The notes: a model not told the origin generated them from the letters alone. A DNA stretch of 64,000 bases from Flavobacteriaceae bacterium (GCA_947451525.1 CANFZM010000012.1:1-64000); one strand, 5' to 3'. Shown: positions 20,005 through 29,321, counted from the first letter of the stretch. A program made the numbers and translations.

Positions 20005-21570
20005 TTAGGAACTACAGGACAACATTGAACAACCAATTTTGTCTCTCGCCCAATCGGGTCTTTTAGCAAACCAATTATTAAATTCGGCTTGATCATTATA
20101 AGGCTTTTTTAGTAACTCATGTAATTCTTTCAAAATAGAATAATCTTCTTTTTCGGCAGCATCTATTGCTAACTGCGCCATATAATTGCGAAGCACATAT
20201 TTTGGATTAACTAAATCCATGGCAGATTTCCTTTCTTCGTCCGATACTTCTTCAATGCTCAGTCGGTTTAAGTACTTTTCAAACCATCTTCCCCAAGATT
20301 TTAATATTTCTTTTTTTATTTCTTCGGGTTTATAAAAAGCCTCATTTATAGTAGCAATTGCACTTCCGGGTGATGCATTTTTCTTTACAGAACTCAATTC
20401 TCTAAAAAATATGGTCATATCGGTTTCCGAAAGTTGTAAGTTTTTTTCCAATCTAGAAATTAGTTTGGAATCGTTTATATCTAATTTTCTCAAGCCTAAT
20501 TTCGATCGCATCATTTCTAAATAATCCGAATGGTACAATTGTTGGAATTCTTTTAATAGTAATTCCAATGGTTTTGCTTCTTCAATTAAGGGGTACAAAG
20601 AATTCGCCAACTGGTATAAATTCCATTGGGCTACATTGGGTTGGTTTTCAAATCGGTATCTTCGGTGTTCACTATCGGTAGTATTGGGAGTCCAATTATA
20701 ATTATAGCCTTCTAGCCACCCATAAGGCCCATAATCTATAGTTAATCCTAATATCGACATATTATCGGTATTCATAACTCCGTGAACAAAGCCCACTCGT
20801 TGCCAATGCACTATCATTTCCCGAGTTTTATTAGAAACCGATTTAAAAAAATCTAAATATTTCTCTTTTCCAGTAGAGGTAATTTCTGGAAAATATTGTT
20901 GGATTGTAAAATCGGTAAGAAGTTTTAAGTTTTTAATATCATTTTGGGAAGAAAATAATTCAAAACTCCCAAATCGGATAAACGATGGAGCCACTCTACA
21001 AACAATAGCACCTTTTTCATAATTGGGATTTCCATCGTACATAACATCGCGCAAAACAGAATCTCCAGTAAGAATTAAAGATAACGAACGCGTAGTTGGT
21101 ACTCCTAGATGAAACATTGCTTCACTACATAAATGTTCTCGTATGGAGGAACGTAATACTGCCAAACCATCTGCTCTACGAGAATAAGGAGTGTTTCCAG
21201 CACCCTTAAGTTGCAATGCAAAAACTTGGTCTTTATATTTTATTTCTGCTAATACAATCGCTCTGCCATCTCCCAATTGACCGGCCCAATTACCAAATTG
21301 GTGTCCGGCATAATTCATTGCATAAGGTCTGGAATTAGGAATTACTTTTTTACCAGAAAAATAATTTACAAAATCCTCACTTTCTAAATCTTCTTTAGAA
21401 ATTCCAATCAATTCTGACACTTCTTCTGAAGCATGAATTAATTTTGGATTGGATGGAATTCTAGGAAAAACATAGGAAAAACAAGCATTTAGTACTTGAC
21501 GGGTTTCATTTGTTTCAATAATATCAGCAGGTAATTGGCTGGTAAATTTATTTTCTAACTGTAATTGCAT
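20005..21570 (-). CDS. selO: Protein adenylyltransferase SelO (YdiU)
   Basis: A 521-residue pseudokinase-fold protein. Motifs include YAGHQFGNWAGQLGDGRAI, LQLKGAGNTPYSRRADG, the ATP/metal loop VMNTDNMSI and LTIDYGPYGW. SelO transfers AMP from ATP to Ser/Thr/Tyr of target proteins and takes part in the oxidative stress response. The C-terminus ends CSS. In selenoprotein members the corresponding residue is selenocysteine followed by two residues, so this is the cysteine version, with an additional nearby cysteine (GCSMLSCSS). A -7 box candidate lies just upstream on the minus strand (CAAATATA at 21596-21603). Confidence 0.95.
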   Translation of the reverse strand: MQLQLENKFTSQLPADIIETNETRQVLNACFSYVFPRIPSNPKLIHASEEVSELIGISKEDLESEDFVNYFSGKKVIPNSRPYAMNYAGHQFGNWAGQLGDGRAIVLAEIKYKDQVFALQLKGAGNTPYSRRADGLAVLRSSIREHLCSEAMFHLGVPTTRSLSLILTGDSVLRDVMYDGNPNYEKGAIVCRVAPSFIRFGSFELFSSQNDIKNLKLLTDFTIQQYFPEITSTGKEKYLDFFKSVSNKTREMIVHWQRVGFVHGVMNTDNMSILGLTIDYGPYGWLEGYNYNWTPNTTDSEHRRYRFENQPNVAQWNLYQLANSLYPLIEEAKPLELLLKEFQQLYHSDYLEMMRSKLGLRKLDINDSKLISRLEKNLQLSETDMTIFFRELSSVKKNASPGSAIATINEAFYKPEEIKKEILKSWGRWFEKYLNRLSIEEVSDEERKSAMDLVNPKYVLRNYMAQLAIDAAEKEDYSILKELHELLKKPYNDQAEFNNWFAKRPDWARDKIGCSMLSCSS

Positions 21571-21652
21571 TGTGTTATTTAAAGAAGATCAAAACCAAAT
21601 ATACGAAATTAATTTCACAATATAATATCAGAATGTTAATATAATCTTATAG

Positions 21653-21686
21653 TTTGATTGTAAATTTCGATTAAATGCTATATTTG
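21653..21686 (+). promoter_or_regulatory. Bacteroidetes promoter for the S41 peptidase gene
   Basis: TTTG at 21653-21656 and TTG at 21658-21660 are followed, with 18 bp between the latter and the -7 box, by TATATTTG (21679-21686). Both spacing and sequence fit the Flavobacterium -33/-7 consensus (TTG, 17-23 bp, TAnnTTTG). The -7 box overlaps the apparent upstream ATG (21675), which argues that translation starts further downstream. Confidence 0.6.
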
Positions 21687-21713
21687 AAATTCAAGAAAAA
21701 ACATACCAAACAT

Positions 21714-23303
21714 TTGAAAATAACACCAATAAAAACGGTTCTAAAGTTTGTCTTTATTTTACCTTTTGTAGCATTACTCCTAGTGGGGTGTACCTCGGTA
21801 GCAGAATACAATCAAAAGTTAGACAAAACCATATCCAAAGAAAAATTACTTGCCGATGTAGATTATGTGCAACATAAACTAGAAAAACTGCACCCAAGTT
21901 TGTATACTTATATTTCCAAAGAAGCCTTTAATCAAAAGTTGGATAGCGTTCGAATGGCAATCGACAAACCCTTAACTAGCAAAGAATTTTTCTTTTTACT
22001 AAGTCCTGTAGTGGCATCCGTTCGCCAAGGACACATGGTTTTATCTCCACCTTTTAAAAAGACAGAAAAGACAGAACTATCCCGACTTACAAAACTAGGT
22101 GCCGGACCATTATCGCAATTTGATTTGGAATGGATAAATTACAAATTGTATGTAGTCAAAAATAAATCCAATCTAAAAAGAATTACTGCTGGTGCCGAAG
22201 TCATAAGCATCAACCTAGTTCCACCCCAAAATATTTATAACAAATACCGAAACACCTATTCCTCGGATGGGTATAATTCTACTTATATACCGCGAGGATT
22301 TTCTAAAAGATTCTCCACTTACTTTACCAACGAAATGGGAATTAACGATAGTTTAGCCTATGTTTTCAAACAAAATGATTCGATAATAAGTTGCGTAATT
22401 CACCGTCAAGTTCTTGAGAAAAAGGCAAAAGTAAAAAGTCCAGTTACTGATGTGGCTAAACCAAAACCTTTTGTAGAAGACAAAAAGAAACAACGTATTT
22501 ATGGCTACGATGCCACTACCAAAACCTTCAGCAAAAACTTAACTCTTGTTGCCAAAGACAGCAGTATTGCCGTTTTGAAAGTCAAAGATTTTTCTAAAGG
22601 AAATTTCCGAAAAGGCTACAAAGAAATTTTTGCTAATTTGCAACAAAAAGAAGTTAAAACCTTAATATTGGATTTAAGAAACAACCCAGGAGGCCGAGTT
22701 GCAGAATCCGTAGAATTGTATTCCTACTTGACCGATAAAGATTTTGTAATGCTACAAAGTGCTATTGTAACCTCCAAAACCAGCCTCTGGAAATTAGGTT
22801 TATTCAATAAAATCCCGATGGTTGCTTTCCCATTTGCAGCAGCATTTTATCCTTTTTACATTGGATTTTCTACCTTAAGAACAAAGAAAAATCAACAAGG
22901 CGTATATACTTATTCCTTAGTTGGTTCCAAAAAAAGAAAATTCCAACCCAACCATTTTTCTGGTAAAGTCTATGTGCTTTTCAATGGTGGTAGTTTTTCG
23001 GCATCCTGCTTGTTGGCTTCTAGTTTAAAATCGAATGCAAACATTACTTTTGTAGGAGAAGAAACAGGTGGCGGATTCAACACTACCGTAGCAGGATTAT
23101 TGCCAGTACTTACACTACCAAATTCCAAATTACCTTTGCGTATTGGTTTAATGGATGTACGAACCACCAACCAAACCGAAGTAGTTGGCCACGGAATTTA
23201 CCCCGACAAAGAAATCATCCCAACCCTTTCTGATCGATTGGAAAACAAAGACCCCGAAATGGATTGGATTCTAAAAGAGTGCACTTCTAAAAATACACAA
23301 TAA
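21714..23303 (+). CDS. S41 family peptidase, lipoprotein
   Basis: A 529-residue protein that, read from the TTG at 21714, starts MKITPIKTVLKF and runs into the lipobox LLLVGC. I prefer this start because the ATG 39 bases upstream lies on the predicted -7 box and would put a charged extension before the signal peptide. The catalytic half has the S41 features: a TLILDLRNNPGGRVAESV strand-loop and the serine segment FNGGSFSASCLLAS followed by GEETGGGFN. These peptidases cleave C-terminal regions of exported proteins in the periplasm. The middle part lacks an obvious PDZ domain. It sits alone after divergent selO. Confidence 0.85.
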   Translation: MKITPIKTVLKFVFILPFVALLLVGCTSVAEYNQKLDKTISKEKLLADVDYVQHKLEKLHPSLYTYISKEAFNQKLDSVRMAIDKPLTSKEFFFLLSPVVASVRQGHMVLSPPFKKTEKTELSRLTKLGAGPLSQFDLEWINYKLYVVKNKSNLKRITAGAEVISINLVPPQNIYNKYRNTYSSDGYNSTYIPRGFSKRFSTYFTNEMGINDSLAYVFKQNDSIISCVIHRQVLEKKAKVKSPVTDVAKPKPFVEDKKKQRIYGYDATTKTFSKNLTLVAKDSSIAVLKVKDFSKGNFRKGYKEIFANLQQKEVKTLILDLRNNPGGRVAESVELYSYLTDKDFVMLQSAIVTSKTSLWKLGLFNKIPMVAFPFAAAFYPFYIGFSTLRTKKNQQGVYTYSLVGSKKRKFQPNHFSGKVYVLFNGGSFSASCLLASSLKSNANITFVGEETGGGFNTTVAGLLPVLTLPNSKLPLRIGLMDVRTTNQTEVVGHGIYPDKEIIPTLSDRLENKDPEMDWILKECTSKNTQ

Positions 23304-23350
23304 AATAAATTGGATATAAGTGTATTTTTTATAAAAATTAATTAAGCACT

Positions 23351-23573
23351 TTACTCTTAATCTAACTTAATTTATTAATGGTTTAAACTCTTAAAAAAAA
23401 TAACTATTAATTACTTTTCTCCAAAACTAATTAATCATTGTACTCTTAATGAAACTTAATTCCTTAATGGTTTAAACTCTTAAAAAAAATAACTATTAAT
23501 TATTTTTCTCCAAAACTAATTAAGCATTGTACTCTTAATGAAACTTAATTTCTTAATGGTTTAAACCTTTACA
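23351..23573. repeat. 89-bp tandem repeat, about 2.5 copies
   Basis: The segment repeats with a period of exactly 89 bp; the marker TAATGGTTTAAAC begins at 23376, 23465 and 23554. Each unit contains the ACTTAATTnnTTAATGG arm of the dispersed inverted-repeat family seen at 5491 and 30978. The copies differ at a few bases, so this is not a very recent expansion. The rest of the 330-bp gap between the S41 and aminotransferase genes holds no gene. Confidence 0.85.
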
Positions 23574-23608
23574 ATTTTTTTTTTTTCACATACTATCTTT
23601 AATATTCT

Positions 23609-23616
23609 TATATTTG
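23609..23616 (+). promoter_or_regulatory. Putative -7 box TATATTTG
   Basis: Exact consensus match 17 bp before the ATG of the aminotransferase gene, giving a very short leader. It follows a T-run. A -33 element is not clear. Confidence 0.45.
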
Positions 23617-23633
23617 AACACAAATACGAAGCA

Positions 23634-25121
23634 ATGAATACCACCCAAACTACCACCGAATTAGAACTTTATTTCCAACAATTCCGAAAGAACATTATCG
23701 GAATTGACCAAGAATTTGAATCTCCTTTCGGAAAGAAGAAAATCATCTATACCGATTGGACTGCTAGTGGTCGTTTGTACCGTCCGATTGAAGAAAAAAT
23801 GATTAATCAATTCGGGCCCTTTGTTGCCAACACTCATACCGAAACTACCGTTTCTGGAACTGCCATGACCATGGCCTACCACGAAGCGAAACACATTATA
23901 AAAAAACACGTAAACGCTACCGAAGAGGATATTTTAATCAACACCGGAACCGGAATGACAGGCGTTGTCAATAAATTCCAGCGTATTTTAGGACTAAAAA
24001 TCCCTGAAAATCTAAAACAATACACCAACATTCCCAAAGAATTAAAACCTATTGTTTTTATTTCCCATATGGAGCACCATTCCAATCAAACCTCTTGGCT
24101 AGAAACCATGGCCGATGTAGTGGTAATTCCTGCCGATAAAAACGGCTTGTTCTCTATAGAAAATCTGAAAATTTTATTAGAAAAATACCAAGATCGAAGT
24201 TTCAAGATTGCCTCCATCACCTCGTGCTCCAACGTAACCGGAATTAAAACCCCTTACCACGAAGTAGCCAAATTAATGCACCAAAACAACGGCGTTTGCT
24301 TTGTAGATTTTGCCTGTTCAGGGCCTTATGTGCCAATAAACATGCACCCTCAAGATCCCGAAAGTTATCTAGATGCCATTTTCTTTTCGCCACATAAATT
24401 TCTTGGTGGCCCAGGAACTTCTGGCGTATTAATTTTCAATAAAAACCTATACAAAAATAGCATTCCCGATTGCCCAGGTGGCGGCACCGTAAGTTGGACC
24501 AACCCTTGGGGAGAGCACAAATACATTGATAATATTGAAGATAGAGAAGATGGCGGAACCCCTGGTTTTCTTCAAGTTATTAAAACTGCATTGGCAATTC
24601 AGTTGAAAGAAAAAATGGGCGTAGCCAATATTTTAAAACGCGAACACGAGTTGGTAGAATACGTTTTCGAAGCCCTAAATCCCAACCCAAATGTGGTGAT
24701 TTTGGCACAAGAACACCAAGACCGATTGGGCGTAATTTCTTTTTATGTTAAAGACCTCCACTTTAATTTGGGTGTTAAAATGCTGAACGACAAATTCGGA
24801 ATACAAACCCGCGGAGGATGCAGTTGTGCCGGCACCTACGGCCATTATTTACTCCATGTAGACCAAGAAGCCTCCAACGATTTGGTGTGCCAAATTACCT
24901 CTGGCGATTTAATGAAAAAACCAGGCTGGATCCGAATGTCCATCCACCCAACCACCACCACCCAAGAGATAGCCTTTGTTTGCCAAAGCATTAACGACCT
25001 AGCAAACCACCATCAAGATTGGGAAGACGACTACCAATACAACAACAAAACCAACGAATTCAAACATAATAACGCCACCAATCCAGAAAAAGAAATGGTA
25101 GCCAACTGGTTTTCAGTTTAA
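23634..25121 (+). CDS. Aminotransferase class V-fold PLP-dependent enzyme (cysteine desulfurase-like)
   Basis: A 495-residue enzyme of the NifS/CsdA fold. It shows the PLP-lysine region FFSPHKFLGGPGTSG (lysine in HK), an aspartate-histidine pair upstream (FVDFACSGPY) and, near the C-terminus, TRGGCSCAGTYGHYLL, which places a cysteine where desulfurases have their sulfur-carrying cysteine loop. The exact reaction is uncertain: such long family members may be cysteine desulfurases or selenocysteine lyases acting on other substrates. No Fe-S assembly genes are adjacent. A hairpin terminator follows. Confidence 0.85.
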   Translation: MNTTQTTTELELYFQQFRKNIIGIDQEFESPFGKKKIIYTDWTASGRLYRPIEEKMINQFGPFVANTHTETTVSGTAMTMAYHEAKHIIKKHVNATEEDILINTGTGMTGVVNKFQRILGLKIPENLKQYTNIPKELKPIVFISHMEHHSNQTSWLETMADVVVIPADKNGLFSIENLKILLEKYQDRSFKIASITSCSNVTGIKTPYHEVAKLMHQNNGVCFVDFACSGPYVPINMHPQDPESYLDAIFFSPHKFLGGPGTSGVLIFNKNLYKNSIPDCPGGGTVSWTNPWGEHKYIDNIEDREDGGTPGFLQVIKTALAIQLKEKMGVANILKREHELVEYVFEALNPNPNVVILAQEHQDRLGVISFYVKDLHFNLGVKMLNDKFGIQTRGGCSCAGTYGHYLLHVDQEASNDLVCQITSGDLMKKPGWIRMSIHPTTTTQEIAFVCQSINDLANHHQDWEDDYQYNNKTNEFKHNNATNPEKEMVANWFSV

Positions 25122-25138
25122 AAAAAATAATATCCTCA

Positions 25139-25178
25139 AGTAAAAAGCAATGTTCCAACAGAATGTTGCTTTTTTTTA
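25139..25178 (+). terminator. Intrinsic terminator
   Basis: The stem AAAAAGCAATGTTC pairs with GAATGTTGCTTTTT through two G-U pairs around a 5-base loop and is followed by a T-run. It lies 20 bp after the aminotransferase stop. Confidence 0.75.
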
Positions 25179-25179
25179 G

Positions 25180-25409
25180 GAGCGAAACAGTTGGCATTTT
25201 TGTAAAGGTCTTTCCCGCTTTTCGTTACAATCTGTCAAGCGAGGCATGAAGCAGTCCAATAACACGAATTGGATTCGCAATGCCAGGATTTCCTCTGCAA
25301 TCAGGGCTAGATTGGTTATGTCTTTTGTAAAAATAGGATTAACCACCACCTTGTCATTCCGACGCAGGAGGACACGAGCGTTAGCGAACTGGCGAAGCAA
25401 TCTCATCAT
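25180..25409. repeat. Decayed dispersed repeat region
   Basis: This stretch has higher GC than its surroundings and includes a copy of the GTCATTCCGACGCAGGAGG family at 25352-25371. A 77-codon minus-strand reading frame spans it (ends KRERPLQKCQLFRS), but its composition and repeat content suggest a chance frame over a repetitive element. From 25122 to 25620 I see only the terminator, this repeat and a promoter. Confidence 0.6.
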
Positions 25410-25492
25410 TTAATAATATTTCAAAAGAAACTGCAATTAAAATATCAATACATACTTTTCTTAATAAATAAAAGATAATGTATATATTTGGT

Positions 25493-25500
25493 AAAAATAT
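25493..25500 (+). promoter_or_regulatory. Putative -7 box TATATTTG
   Basis: Consensus match about 120 bp before the 180-residue membrane protein gene, leaving a long leader that contains GTTAGTGGCAAG. Confidence 0.35.
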
Positions 25501-25620
25501 GCTACACAATTGCGGCAATCAACACTAAAATGGGTTTATTTAAGAAGTTGATTTGCGTATATATACAAGTTAGTGGCAAGTTCTCGAGAACCGCAAGTAA
25601 ATCAATAAAGCAAAATATTA

Positions 25621-26163
25621 ATGAAATTCGAAATTCCTTTTAATGCAGACATATTAAAAAAACAAACCGACATAAATTTTGGTTTGACATGGAATAAATT
25701 ATTAAAAAGACATAAGAGAGATTTAGTTATTTGTCTTTGTGCTATTTTTCTTGGCATACTTACAATCTACGGGAAAAATAATATTGGTTTTATATTTCTT
25801 GTGATTGGTATATACGGCATTTTAGAATTTTGCAAATTCAATTTCGCACATAAAAAAGCTAAACAGAATTATTCAAAGATTGTTCTTGATGAGATAAGTC
25901 TACAAACAGAAGCAAATGAAAATTCAATTTGGGAATTTAATGACGAATATTTCAGATATAAAGATTGTAAGTATGATGCTAAGATTAAATGGATTGCATT
26001 TAAGTCTTTTAGAATAATTGAGGATAATTTATTTCTAGATTTAAACGTAGGTAATCGTTCTTCTTACATAATCGCTAAAGAAGAAGTTGGAGAAAATTAT
26101 TTTCAAAGCATAATAAATTTGGTAGAAGAAAAGATAAAAGAACCCGCTGCGCGAATTCTCTGA
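25621..26163 (+). CDS. YcxB-like small membrane protein
   Basis: A 180-residue protein with two adjacent hydrophobic segments (about residues 38-55 and 58-72), followed by a 100-residue soluble beta-rich domain. The layout and the late WIAFKSFRIIEDNLFLDLN pattern match the YcxB-like family, whose function is unknown. The last residues (EPAARIL) come from a GC-rich bit of sequence unlike the rest of the gene, which may be a repeat insertion that replaced the native end. It stands alone in a repeat-rich accessory patch. Confidence 0.6.
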   Translation: MKFEIPFNADILKKQTDINFGLTWNKLLKRHKRDLVICLCAIFLGILTIYGKNNIGFIFLVIGIYGILEFCKFNFAHKKAKQNYSKIVLDEISLQTEANENSIWEFNDEYFRYKDCKYDAKIKWIAFKSFRIIEDNLFLDLNVGNRSSYIIAKEEVGENYFQSIINLVEEKIKEPAARIL

Positions 26164-26190
26164 CTTCGTGCCCACAAAGAAATTAAAACT

Positions 26191-26220
26191 AAAGCCACAT
26201 TTTAACAATGTGGTTTTTTT
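26191..26220 (+). terminator. Intrinsic terminator
   Basis: An 11-bp stem (AAAGCCACATT with AATGTGGTTTT, one G-U) with a 5-base loop and a run of seven T. It directly follows the YcxB-like gene. Confidence 0.8.
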
Positions 26221-26282
26221 GGTAATGCCTTATAATTAAATCTCCCCTGAGCAGTGCTAGCCTCACGCTTATACCCACAATC

Positions 26283-26341
26283 AAACCCTCAATTTTGAAC
26301 ATATAGTTCCCACCATATTGTCATTCCGACGCAGTAGGAAT
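26283..26341 (+). repeat. 59-bp direct repeat, copy 1
   Basis: This copy matches 27165-27223 at 57 of 59 positions in the same orientation, and the pair brackets the 206-residue gene. Its right part contains the dispersed GTCATTCCGACGCAG motif. The remaining sequence from 26164 to 26503 holds only the terminator and a -7 box. Confidence 0.9.
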
Positions 26342-26416
26342 ATTATTAGTAATTATTTTGTAATTCATCTTATAAAATAATTTATGCCCTAACTTTTTAT
26401 CCTTGTTAAAAAATGG

Positions 26417-26424
26417 TATATTTG
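26417..26424 (+). promoter_or_regulatory. Putative -7 box TATATTTG
   Basis: Consensus match about 80 bp before the 206-residue gene, inside the segment bracketed by the 59-bp repeats. Confidence 0.4.
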
Positions 26425-26503
26425 ATTTGAAAACAAAGTTAATTTGGTATAAGAATTTAGGTTTTTAGTCGAACTGACGTTAGCAGAAACACTACAAAAA
26501 AAG

Positions 26504-27124
26504 GTGAAAATGAATTTAAAAATAAGAATAAAATATATTTTTTATTATTTACTTTTCAATATATCAGGTTGCTTAATTGCAATTAAATATAGAACTTGTG
26601 ATGATTTAATTAATTCTGCTGAAAATAAATACACTTTACTGGGTTTCTTATCAATCGGGATTTCTTACATTGGGATTTCAATAATTAGTCTGATGATAAG
26701 TAGAGATTTAATAATAAAACCTGATAATTTTCCTTTTTTTTCTCCTTATGATTTTAGTATAAATAATAATTTTTTGAGTTCTATAATTGGAGTAGATAAT
26801 GAAAAGAAATTTAAGAAAGCATATGGAGTAATTTCATCTCTATTATTGGTATTAACTGTTACTAGTTATATAATTCTAATAAACAAATATGAACAACAAC
26901 AACTAACTGAATACGGAATTATTGAAAATGTTAAAGTAAAAGAAATAAATTATGACATTAAACATAATCCATACGCTTTTTTTGAATATAAAAAGAAAAA
27001 ATATGAAATAAATTTTCTTGCTAATTCATTAAAAGTAAATGATAGTGTCAAAATTATTTATTCAAATAAAAATCCATGTATTGTAGAATATCTTAAAGAA
27101 TATGATGGAAAACAGAAAAATTAA
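26504..27124 (+). CDS. Orphan membrane protein of unknown function
   Basis: A 206-residue protein with four predicted membrane segments (about 10-28, 44-64, 105-125 and a weaker one) and a soluble C-terminal tail of 70 residues with a beta pattern (VKVKEINYDIKHNPYAFFEYKKKKYEI), as in proteins with a DUF3592-like tail. I do not recognise the family. It is very AT-rich and lies between two near-identical 59-bp direct repeats, with no same-strand partner, which suggests an acquired or mobile cassette. Confidence 0.6.
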   Translation: MKMNLKIRIKYIFYYLLFNISGCLIAIKYRTCDDLINSAENKYTLLGFLSIGISYIGISIISLMISRDLIIKPDNFPFFSPYDFSINNNFLSSIIGVDNEKKFKKAYGVISSLLLVLTVTSYIILINKYEQQQLTEYGIIENVKVKEINYDIKHNPYAFFEYKKKKYEINFLANSLKVNDSVKIIYSNKNPCIVEYLKEYDGKQKN

Positions 27125-27164
27125 ACCGCCAATAGGTAGGGTTTTTTAAGTATACAAGACAATA

Positions 27165-27223
27165 AAACCCTCAATTTTGAACATATAGTTCCCACTATAT
27201 TGTCATTCCGACGCAGGAGGAAT
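27165..27223 (+). repeat. 59-bp direct repeat, copy 2
   Basis: Second copy of the repeat at 26283; the two differences are C/T and T/G. It includes GTCATTCCGACGCAGGAGGAAT. Confidence 0.9.
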
Positions 27224-27415
27224 CTCATAACAATCCTTATTATTTAATTGAAGCAACCTAATTTGTAATTATCTTATGATGTTTTGTAATTGAAGCATGA
27301 TGATTTGTAATTCTTCCATGATAACTTATGATTCTGCAGTAAAGCAAATCTGCATCAAACTTTCTATATTAAAAAAAATAGTTTTAAATTTGGTTCAACT
27401 ATTAAATTGAATATT

Positions 27416-27850
27416 ATGGCTAAAATAAATCCTCACATCCTTTTTAAAGGAAATACCGAAGAAGCATTTAATTTTTACAAATCTGTTTTTGGTGGCGAAT
27501 TTTCTATGCTTATGCGCATGAAAGATTTACCCAAAGACCCAGAGAATCCAATTTCCGAAGCGGTAGGCAACAAAATAATAAATATTTCTTTGCCAATTGG
27601 TAAAGACAATTTATTAATGGGAAGTGATGTTGCAGAACATTTTATGGACCAAGAATTAGTAACTGGCAACAGATACACTATTTCTTTAAGTGCAGAAAGT
27701 AAAGACGAAGCAGATAAATTATTTAACGGTCTTTCAGAAGGTGGAGAAATTGAATTCCCTATATCCGATAGTCATTGGGGTTCCTATTTTGGAATGTTTG
27801 CCGACAAATACGGCATACAATGGATGGTAGATTATACTCCAAATAAATAA
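27416..27850 (+). CDS. VOC family protein (PhnB/glyoxalase-like)
   Basis: A 144-residue protein of the vicinal-oxygen-chelate fold, starting MAKINPHILFKGNTEEAFNFY and ending WGSYFGMFADKYGIQWMVDY, the standard start and end of the PhnB-like subgroup. An upstream in-frame TTG adds three residues; the ATG is more plausible. Members are small homodimers of largely unassigned activity, some metal-dependent. Nothing nearby indicates a substrate. Confidence 0.9.
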   Translation: MAKINPHILFKGNTEEAFNFYKSVFGGEFSMLMRMKDLPKDPENPISEAVGNKIINISLPIGKDNLLMGSDVAEHFMDQELVTGNRYTISLSAESKDEADKLFNGLSEGGEIEFPISDSHWGSYFGMFADKYGIQWMVDYTPNK

Positions 27851-27928
27851 AAAAACTAATACCTAAAGTTAGGTTTTTATTAGACTCGATAAGCCAACTT
27901 ATCAAAATAACCAATGTCTATCACCAAT

Positions 27929-27966
27929 AAAAAAGCGATTTTCAATCAATGAAAATCGCTTTTTTT
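27929..27966. terminator. Bidirectional intrinsic terminator
   Basis: A 16-bp stem (AAAAAAGCGATTTTCA and complement) with a 5-base loop, flanked by A and T runs. It serves the VOC gene on the plus strand and ilvE on the minus strand. Confidence 0.9.
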
Positions 27967-28001
27967 ATTTTTTATTTCTGAAATTACCAGAACCCAGAAC
28001 C

Positions 28002-29069
28002 CTATACCTTAACCGTCCACCCAAAAGTATCTTCGGCTAATTTATATTGAATGTTAGTCAGTTTTTCTTTTAATTGAAGAGCAAAAGAGTCTTCCATTTT
28101 TGGTAAAGCATATTCTACATCTTGGTAAGAAAAAGCACTAATCGGACTAACAACAGCGGCAGTTCCTGCGCCAAAAATTTCTTTTAAACTTCCATCTTTA
28201 GCAGCATTTACTATTTCCTCAACGAGTACCGAACGTATTTGTACGTCCATTCCTTCGCGTTTAGCGATATCTAATAAACTTTTTCTAGTAACTCCGTCTA
28301 GAATTCGTTCGCTAGTTGGTGCAGTATATAAAGTATTGTTAATTCTAAAGAAAACATTCATAGTACCCGCTTCTTCCAATTTAGTGTGGGTAGCATCATC
28401 GGTCCAAATAATTTGTTGGAATCCTTTTTCGTTAGCCAATTTCGTTGGATAAAATTGTGCCGAATAATTTCCGGCAGCTTTTGCAGCGCCAATTCCACCA
28501 TTAGCAGCACGACTGTAATGCTCGGCAATAATTACTTTCACTTCTCCAGAATAGTAGGATTTTGCTGGCGAAAGAATAATCATAAATCGGTATTGAGTTG
28601 AAGGCTGAGCAATCACTCCAGAACCAATAGCAATCATAAAAGGTCTAATGTACAAGGTGTTTCCCAAACCAGTTTTCACCCAATTACGTTCTAGATCTAG
28701 AATGGTTTTCAATCCATCCATAAAAATAGTTTCAGGAACTTCTGGCATTGCCATTCGCACCGCCGATTTATTAAATCTGTGAAAATTTTCTTCTGGACGA
28801 AACATCCATACATCCGCATTGGCATCTTTGTAGGCTTTCATACCTTCAAAAATCGCTTGACCATAATGAAAAACTTTAGCAGACGGATCTATAAGAAAAG
28901 GCTCATAAGGTTTAATTGTAGGTTTTTGCCAAGCGCCATCTTTAAAATCACAAATTAGCATATGATCAGTAAAAACATTTCCAAAAGTTAGATTTTCAAA
29001 ATCTACGCTGTCTATTTTAGAGGAAGAGGCTTTTATAATGTCTATTTCTAGAGAATTTTTCAAACTCAT
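28002..29069 (-). CDS. ilvE: Branched-chain amino acid aminotransferase
   Basis: A 355-residue class IV aminotransferase. It has KVFHYGQAIFEGMKAY, FRPEENFHRFNKSAVRMAMP, LYIRPFMIAIG, the PLP-lysine region AAKAAGNYSAQFYPTKLA, the LEEAGTMNVFFRIN loop and FGAGTAAVVSPI. These are the signature of the eukaryote-like BCAT type used by Bacteroidetes. It interconverts leucine, isoleucine and valine with their keto acids using glutamate. It is alone here, not in an ilv cluster. Confidence 0.95.
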   Translation of the reverse strand: MSLKNSLEIDIIKASSSKIDSVDFENLTFGNVFTDHMLICDFKDGAWQKPTIKPYEPFLIDPSAKVFHYGQAIFEGMKAYKDANADVWMFRPEENFHRFNKSAVRMAMPEVPETIFMDGLKTILDLERNWVKTGLGNTLYIRPFMIAIGSGVIAQPSTQYRFMIILSPAKSYYSGEVKVIIAEHYSRAANGGIGAAKAAGNYSAQFYPTKLANEKGFQQIIWTDDATHTKLEEAGTMNVFFRINNTLYTAPTSERILDGVTRKSLLDIAKREGMDVQIRSVLVEEIVNAAKDGSLKEIFGAGTAAVVSPISAFSYQDVEYALPKMEDSFALQLKEKLTNIQYKLAEDTFGWTVKV

Positions 29070-29321
29070 TAGGTAGTAAGTTAAGGGGTTAAAATTTATT
29101 TAACAATTTGTTTTTCAATTAGTTGAATAAATTTTATAAATTAATTGTTGTTGTGTTCTAATAATGCGCTAAACTAATAAAAAAATGAATATTTAATTAA
29201 AAAAACATAAAATAATTACTTCATTTTACTAATATTTTATAGATTTTTCATAATAGATACAGAATTCATAAAGAAATTAAAAAAAAGATACATTAATAAC
29301 CGTTTGTTTTTATAATCTGAT

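Noticed and set aside
23351..23573. 89-bp tandem array as a possible CRISPR
   Set aside because: Whole 89-bp units repeat with no unique spacers between short repeats, and there are no cas genes.
25176..25409. 77-codon minus-strand frame
   Set aside because: It spans a GC-richer repetitive segment carrying a GTCATTCCGACG copy, and its sequence does not look like a normal protein of this genome.
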